A stretch of DNA of 28,868 bases from contig JAHEYA010000002.1 in the NCBI GenBank assembly GCA_023251855.1, forward strand, positions 1,223 through 30,090, read 5' to 3'. The position numbers and the translations under genes were made by a program. Below, piece after piece: positions 25,701 to 28,868 of the stretch. Positions within the stretch are counted from its first letter, which is position 1; each line of letters starts with the position of its first letter. A model generated the notes under the pieces. That model worked only from the letters and a program-made list of their open reading frames with translations. It ran no database searches and was not told where the DNA came from. The stretch comes from Bacteroidota bacterium. Its GTDB lineage: Bacteria; Bacteroidota; Bacteroidia; 2-12-FULL-35-15.

Positions 25701-25749
25701 CTCACATCTCATATCTCATATCTCACATCTCATGTCTCAATACTAAATG
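25701..25749 (+). repeat. Degenerate heptamer tandem array before the M1 peptidase gene
   Basis: Seven consecutive 7-nt units run from 25701 to 25749: CTCACAT (twice), CTCATAT (twice), CTCATGT, CTCAATA and the most diverged CTAAATG. The array starts 2 nt after the upstream stop and ends 6 nt before ATG 25755. Confidence 0.87.
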
Positions 25750-25754
25750 GAGCG

Positions 25755-28700
25755 ATGAAAAAAACAGTTTCAATTTCTTTTATAATTAGTGTATTGCAAA
25801 GCATTGGAATAGCTCAAACCTATTTCCAGCAAGAGGTTAATTTCACTATCAACGTTAAGTTAGATGATGTGAAAAATGAAATTACTGCTGATGAACGTAT
25901 TGAATACATTAATAATTCTCCGAACGACCTTTCTTTTATTTATATGCACTTGTGGCCAAATGCCTATAAAGACAACACTTCAGCTCTTGCAAAACAATTT
26001 TTAGAAAACGGAGTTACAAAACTTGAGTATGCCAAACCTGCTGATCGTGGTTATATCGACCAGATTGATTTTAAAATAAACGACAAATTAGCAAAATGGG
26101 AATTGCTAAAAGATAGTATTGATATTTGTAAACTTTATTTAAATGAACCGTTAAAACATGGTGGAAAGGTTATTATAACTACTCCATTTCATGTTAAAAT
26201 TCCTTCCGGAAAAATATCTCGACTTGGTCATATCGGTCAATCCTATCAAATTACTCAATGGTATCCGAAGCCGGCAGTATATGATTTGAATGGTTGGAAC
26301 TATATGCCTTATTTAAATCAAGGTGAATTTTATTCGGAGTTTGGCAGTTTTGATGTAAGCATCACTCTCCCTAAAAATTATGTGTTAGGTGCAACCGGAG
26401 ACATGATTGATGGAGAAAAAGAATTGGAATGGTTAAATAAAAAGGTAAAAGAAACAGAAGCAATCACTTCTTTTGATGCAGAAGATATAGCTTTTCCGAT
26501 TTCGGATAGCGCAACAAAAACACTGCGTTTTAAACAAAAAAATGTGCATGATTTTGCATGGTTCTGTGATAAACGCTACCATGTTTTAAAAGGTGAAATA
26601 GAAACACCCCATACCAAACACAAAGTTACCACATGGGTTATGTTTACCGGTACAGCAGGCAATTTGTGGAGGAATAGTATAAGTTATGTGAACGATGCAA
26701 TCTATTATTATTCACTCTGGAATGGTGACTATCCCTATAATAATTGTACCGCTGTAGATGGAACCATTAGCGCAGGTAGTGGTATGGAATACCCTAATAT
26801 CACTGTAATTGGCAGCGCAGCTACTGCAAATATGCTTGATGTTGTGATTACACACGAAGTAGGGCATAACTGGTTTTATGGTATGCTCGGTTCCAATGAG
26901 CGGATCCACCCATGGATGGACGAAGGCATGAATTCATATAATGAACTTCGATATGTAGAAACAAAATATCCTGATAAACAATTGATTGGCCGCTTTGCAA
27001 AAAATGGTGTTGGAAAAACGTTCGACTTAAATCAATACAAACAAAAGGTACAATACGAGTTAGGTTACCTGTTCCCGGCAAAAAAAAATGAGGATCAACC
27101 AATTGAAACTCCTGCTTATGACTACATAGAATTAAATTATGCAGGTATTGTGTACTGTAAAACAGCCATTGTATTTGATTATTTGAAAGCGTACATTGGT
27201 GAAAAAGAAATGGATAAAGCGATGCAACGTTATTTTGATGAATGGCATTTTAAACATCCTCAACCGGGTGATTTTAGAAAAGTTTTAGAGCAATCAACTG
27301 GTAAAAATTTAAGTTGGTTTTTTGACGATTTAATCAACACCACCCGAAAACTGGATTATAAAATTACATTTTGTTCTAAAAACGAAAATGGCTCCTGGGA
27401 TCTGGAAGTTAAAAACACAGGTGAAATAAGTGGACCTCTATTTATTCAAGGACTGAAAGATAAAAAAGTGGTTGAAACTGTTATTTATGAAGGGTTTGAA
27501 GGTAGACAAGGCTTAAATTTTCCCGCAGCAGATGTTGATTGTTTTAAAATTGATTACAATGAAAAAATGCCCGAGATCAACCGAAAAAATAATTCAATAC
27601 ATGCTGAAGGCATTTTTAAAAAGGCAAAACCATTAAAATTGCAATTTCTTGGAAGTCTTGACAATCCTGATAAAGCACAACTTTTTTTTACTCCTGTGGT
27701 CGGCTGGAACAATTACAACAAATGGATGTTAGGTTTTGCATTTTATAATAGTTTTGCTCTTCAAAAGAAATTTGAGTTTCAGCTAATGCCAATGTTTAGT
27801 TATAGCAAGAATGATATTGCGGGATATGGAAAGGTCACTTATAATATCTTTCCTGAAGAAACAGCTATTCAAAGATTTTCTTTGGGTGTAACAGCTACCC
27901 GTTATTTATATTCTAATGAATCGCCCAATAGAAATTTCAATAAAATAGCCCCTGAGCTGACTATAGAATTTAAAAAATCATTTGCCAGAAGCAAAGTAAA
28001 AAACTCAATAAGTTATCGGAACATTGCGGTTTTTGATTTTAATAATCATGTTTTTGATATGACAACTTCCACTTCTACTAGTCCTTCAACAGAAGTGTTA
28101 CATCGCTACAATGATATTAAATGGCAGCTTACAAAAAAAGATGTAGTACAACCTTTTAATTTGCTCCTTAATTTTCAGGAAGGTGGTCAAAGAGAAAGGT
28201 ATTCCGGAATCGCAATTGATGAGATGAGCAAGGTTTCTCTAACAACTGATTATTCATACAAATTCAAAGAGAAAAATAAAAGTTTTGATTTGCGATTTTT
28301 TGCCGGCACGTTTATTGGAACTGATGCTGTTGATGCAGCTCCGTATCGCTTCCGTTTGTCCGGAAAACGTGGCGATCAGGATTATCTGTACGACAATATT
28401 TTTCTTGGTCGCAGTGAAACCTCCGGAGTCCTTGCTTCTCAGTTCACTGAAACCGATGGAGGATTCAAATTTTATTCAACAGTGGGGCAAACAGCACAAT
28501 GGTTAACTGCACTCAATGTAAAATCCTCATTAGGGAATTTAAAATTACCTTTGAAACTATATGCTGATGTAGGTACCGCAGCTAATGACGGTTTATTAAA
28601 ACAAAGGTTATTGTATAACGCAGGAGTATGTATTTCGTTTTCAAACATTTTTGAAATTTATTTTCCGCTGTTGTTATCTACTGATCTTCAAAATTATAAA

Positions 28701-28790
28701 GACGTGAATAATTTAAAATATGCTGAAACCATAAGGTTTACATTGAATCTGAACCTAATTAATCCATTTGATTTAGTGAAAAGTATTTAA
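25755..28790 (+). CDS. M1 family zinc metallopeptidase with C-terminal beta-rich (probable outer-membrane) extension
   Basis: The 1011-residue protein has a signal peptide (about 1-21, ending GIAQ). I chose ATG 25755 over an in-frame ATG at 25629 inside the previous gene because it opens the signal peptide. After a beta-sandwich N-domain (NFTINVKLDDVKNEITADER) comes the catalytic domain with the exopeptidase-type motif SGMEYPN (near 340-346) and the zinc site HEVGH (367-371) with Glu390, exactly HExxH-x18-E. A probable catalytic-Tyr segment NYAGIVY follows. After about residue 640 there are some 370 residues of alternating short strands with aromatic residues, without M1 features, best read as an outer-membrane barrel or sandwich. 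It likely trims peptides at the cell surface. No terminator is seen before the next gene. Confidence 0.88.
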   Translation: MKKTVSISFIISVLQSIGIAQTYFQQEVNFTINVKLDDVKNEITADERIEYINNSPNDLSFIYMHLWPNAYKDNTSALAKQFLENGVTKLEYAKPADRGYIDQIDFKINDKLAKWELLKDSIDICKLYLNEPLKHGGKVIITTPFHVKIPSGKISRLGHIGQSYQITQWYPKPAVYDLNGWNYMPYLNQGEFYSEFGSFDVSITLPKNYVLGATGDMIDGEKELEWLNKKVKETEAITSFDAEDIAFPISDSATKTLRFKQKNVHDFAWFCDKRYHVLKGEIETPHTKHKVTTWVMFTGTAGNLWRNSISYVNDAIYYYSLWNGDYPYNNCTAVDGTISAGSGMEYPNITVIGSAATANMLDVVITHEVGHNWFYGMLGSNERIHPWMDEGMNSYNELRYVETKYPDKQLIGRFAKNGVGKTFDLNQYKQKVQYELGYLFPAKKNEDQPIETPAYDYIELNYAGIVYCKTAIVFDYLKAYIGEKEMDKAMQRYFDEWHFKHPQPGDFRKVLEQSTGKNLSWFFDDLINTTRKLDYKITFCSKNENGSWDLEVKNTGEISGPLFIQGLKDKKVVETVIYEGFEGRQGLNFPAADVDCFKIDYNEKMPEINRKNNSIHAEGIFKKAKPLKLQFLGSLDNPDKAQLFFTPVVGWNNYNKWMLGFAFYNSFALQKKFEFQLMPMFSYSKNDIAGYGKVTYNIFPEETAIQRFSLGVTATRYLYSNESPNRNFNKIAPELTIEFKKSFARSKVKNSISYRNIAVFDFNNHVFDMTTSTSTSPSTEVLHRYNDIKWQLTKKDVVQPFNLLLNFQEGGQRERYSGIAIDEMSKVSLTTDYSYKFKEKNKSFDLRFFAGTFIGTDAVDAAPYRFRLSGKRGDQDYLYDNIFLGRSETSGVLASQFTETDGGFKFYSTVGQTAQWLTALNVKSSLGNLKLPLKLYADVGTAANDGLLKQRLLYNAGVCISFSNIFEIYFPLLLSTDLQNYKDVNNLKYAETIRFTLNLNLINPFDLVKSI

Positions 28791-28805
28791 ACATAGCAAC
28801 TACAA

Positions 28806-28868
28806 TTGTCATTGAAACCCAAGAAAAAAATATATTTTGCTTCTGATTTTCATTTAGGTGTTCCGAGC
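28806..28868 (+). CDS. LpxH-like metallophosphoesterase, N-terminal start (partial)
   Basis: From a TTG at 28806 the frame reads LSLKPKKKIYFASDFHLGVP to the window edge. The motif SDFHLG is metal-binding motif I (DxH) of calcineurin-like phosphoesterases, and KKIYFASDFHLG closely resembles Bacteroidota UDP-2,3-diacylglucosamine diphosphatases of lipid A synthesis. No in-frame ATG lies between the stop at 28794-28796 and the motif, so the start is TTG (28806 or 28812). The gap to the M1 peptidase is only 15 nt, suggesting co-transcription. The family call rests on about 20 residues, and another phosphoesterase is possible. Confidence 0.65.
   Translation, partial: MSLKPKKKIYFASDFHLGVPS

Noticed and set aside
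24494..25749. CRISPR array
   Set aside because: Repeats are 7-8 nt, directly adjoining, without spacers, and no cas genes are near.
25629..25754. Earlier in-frame ATG for the M1 peptidase, overlapping the TlpA-like gene
   Set aside because: It would put 42 residues, partly encoded by the heptamer array, before a clear signal peptide at 25755.

Overview
The window looks like a chromosomal segment of a member of the Bacteroidota. The signs are low GC content, a C-terminal type IX secretion (T9SS) sorting domain at 307-2778, several promoter elements of the Bacteroidota form TTG/TTTG-N17-23-TAnnTTTG, few Shine-Dalgarno sites, and families typical of the phylum (DUF4369-TlpA lipoproteins, CAEQ-type alpha-2-macroglobulin, TPR-SpoIIE phosphatases). 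I cannot place it to genus. There are no tRNA or rRNA genes, no CRISPR array, no insertion sequence and no phage genes. No stretch without a gene exceeds 300 bases; the longest (2779-3028 and 19183-19419) are described.

Layout. At 1-204 is the end of a gene that is probably carB. Next come a T9SS-secreted seven-repeat propeller protein (307-2778), a terminator, a 100-bp imperfect inverted repeat, and a membrane TPR protein with a cytoplasmic SpoIIE/PP2C phosphatase (3029-5215). A very large thioester alpha-2-macroglobulin (5321-11668) is followed by a small ABM-fold protein and a secreted cupin overlapping by ATGA. On the minus strand lie acpS and hrpB. hrpB is divergent from der, with the two -7 elements close together. 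A strong promoter then drives a SiaB-like kinase and a SiaC-like phosphoprotein (17098-18035), which converge on prfA across a bidirectional terminator. Next are a small K/E-rich secreted protein, gap and rnhA. A minus-strand pair encodes an Nfu scaffold and an SGNH-like lipoprotein that has lost its catalytic residues. The right end carries gatB, a TlpA-like lipoprotein, an M1 metallopeptidase with a probable beta-barrel extension, and the start of an LpxH-like phosphoesterase.

How the parts relate. Most genes are housekeeping: pyrimidine/arginine precursor synthesis, ACP activation, ribosome assembly, translation termination, glycolysis, Fe-S assembly, tRNA-Gln/Asn amidation, lipid A. Two themes stand out. 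The first is a possible Ser/Thr partner switch: the phosphatase at 3029-5215 and the SiaB/SiaC pair at 17098-18035 match the parts of the Pseudomonas SiaA-SiaB-SiaC switch, but no SiaD diguanylate cyclase is seen, so the output is unknown. The second is a set of small repeated DNA elements. A palindrome sits in frame inside the macroglobulin gene, and three degenerate arrays with 7-8 bp periods fill the space directly before the start codons of der, the TlpA-like gene and the M1 peptidase gene. These arrays, the catalytically empty SGNH protein and the partner switch are the observations most worth following up.
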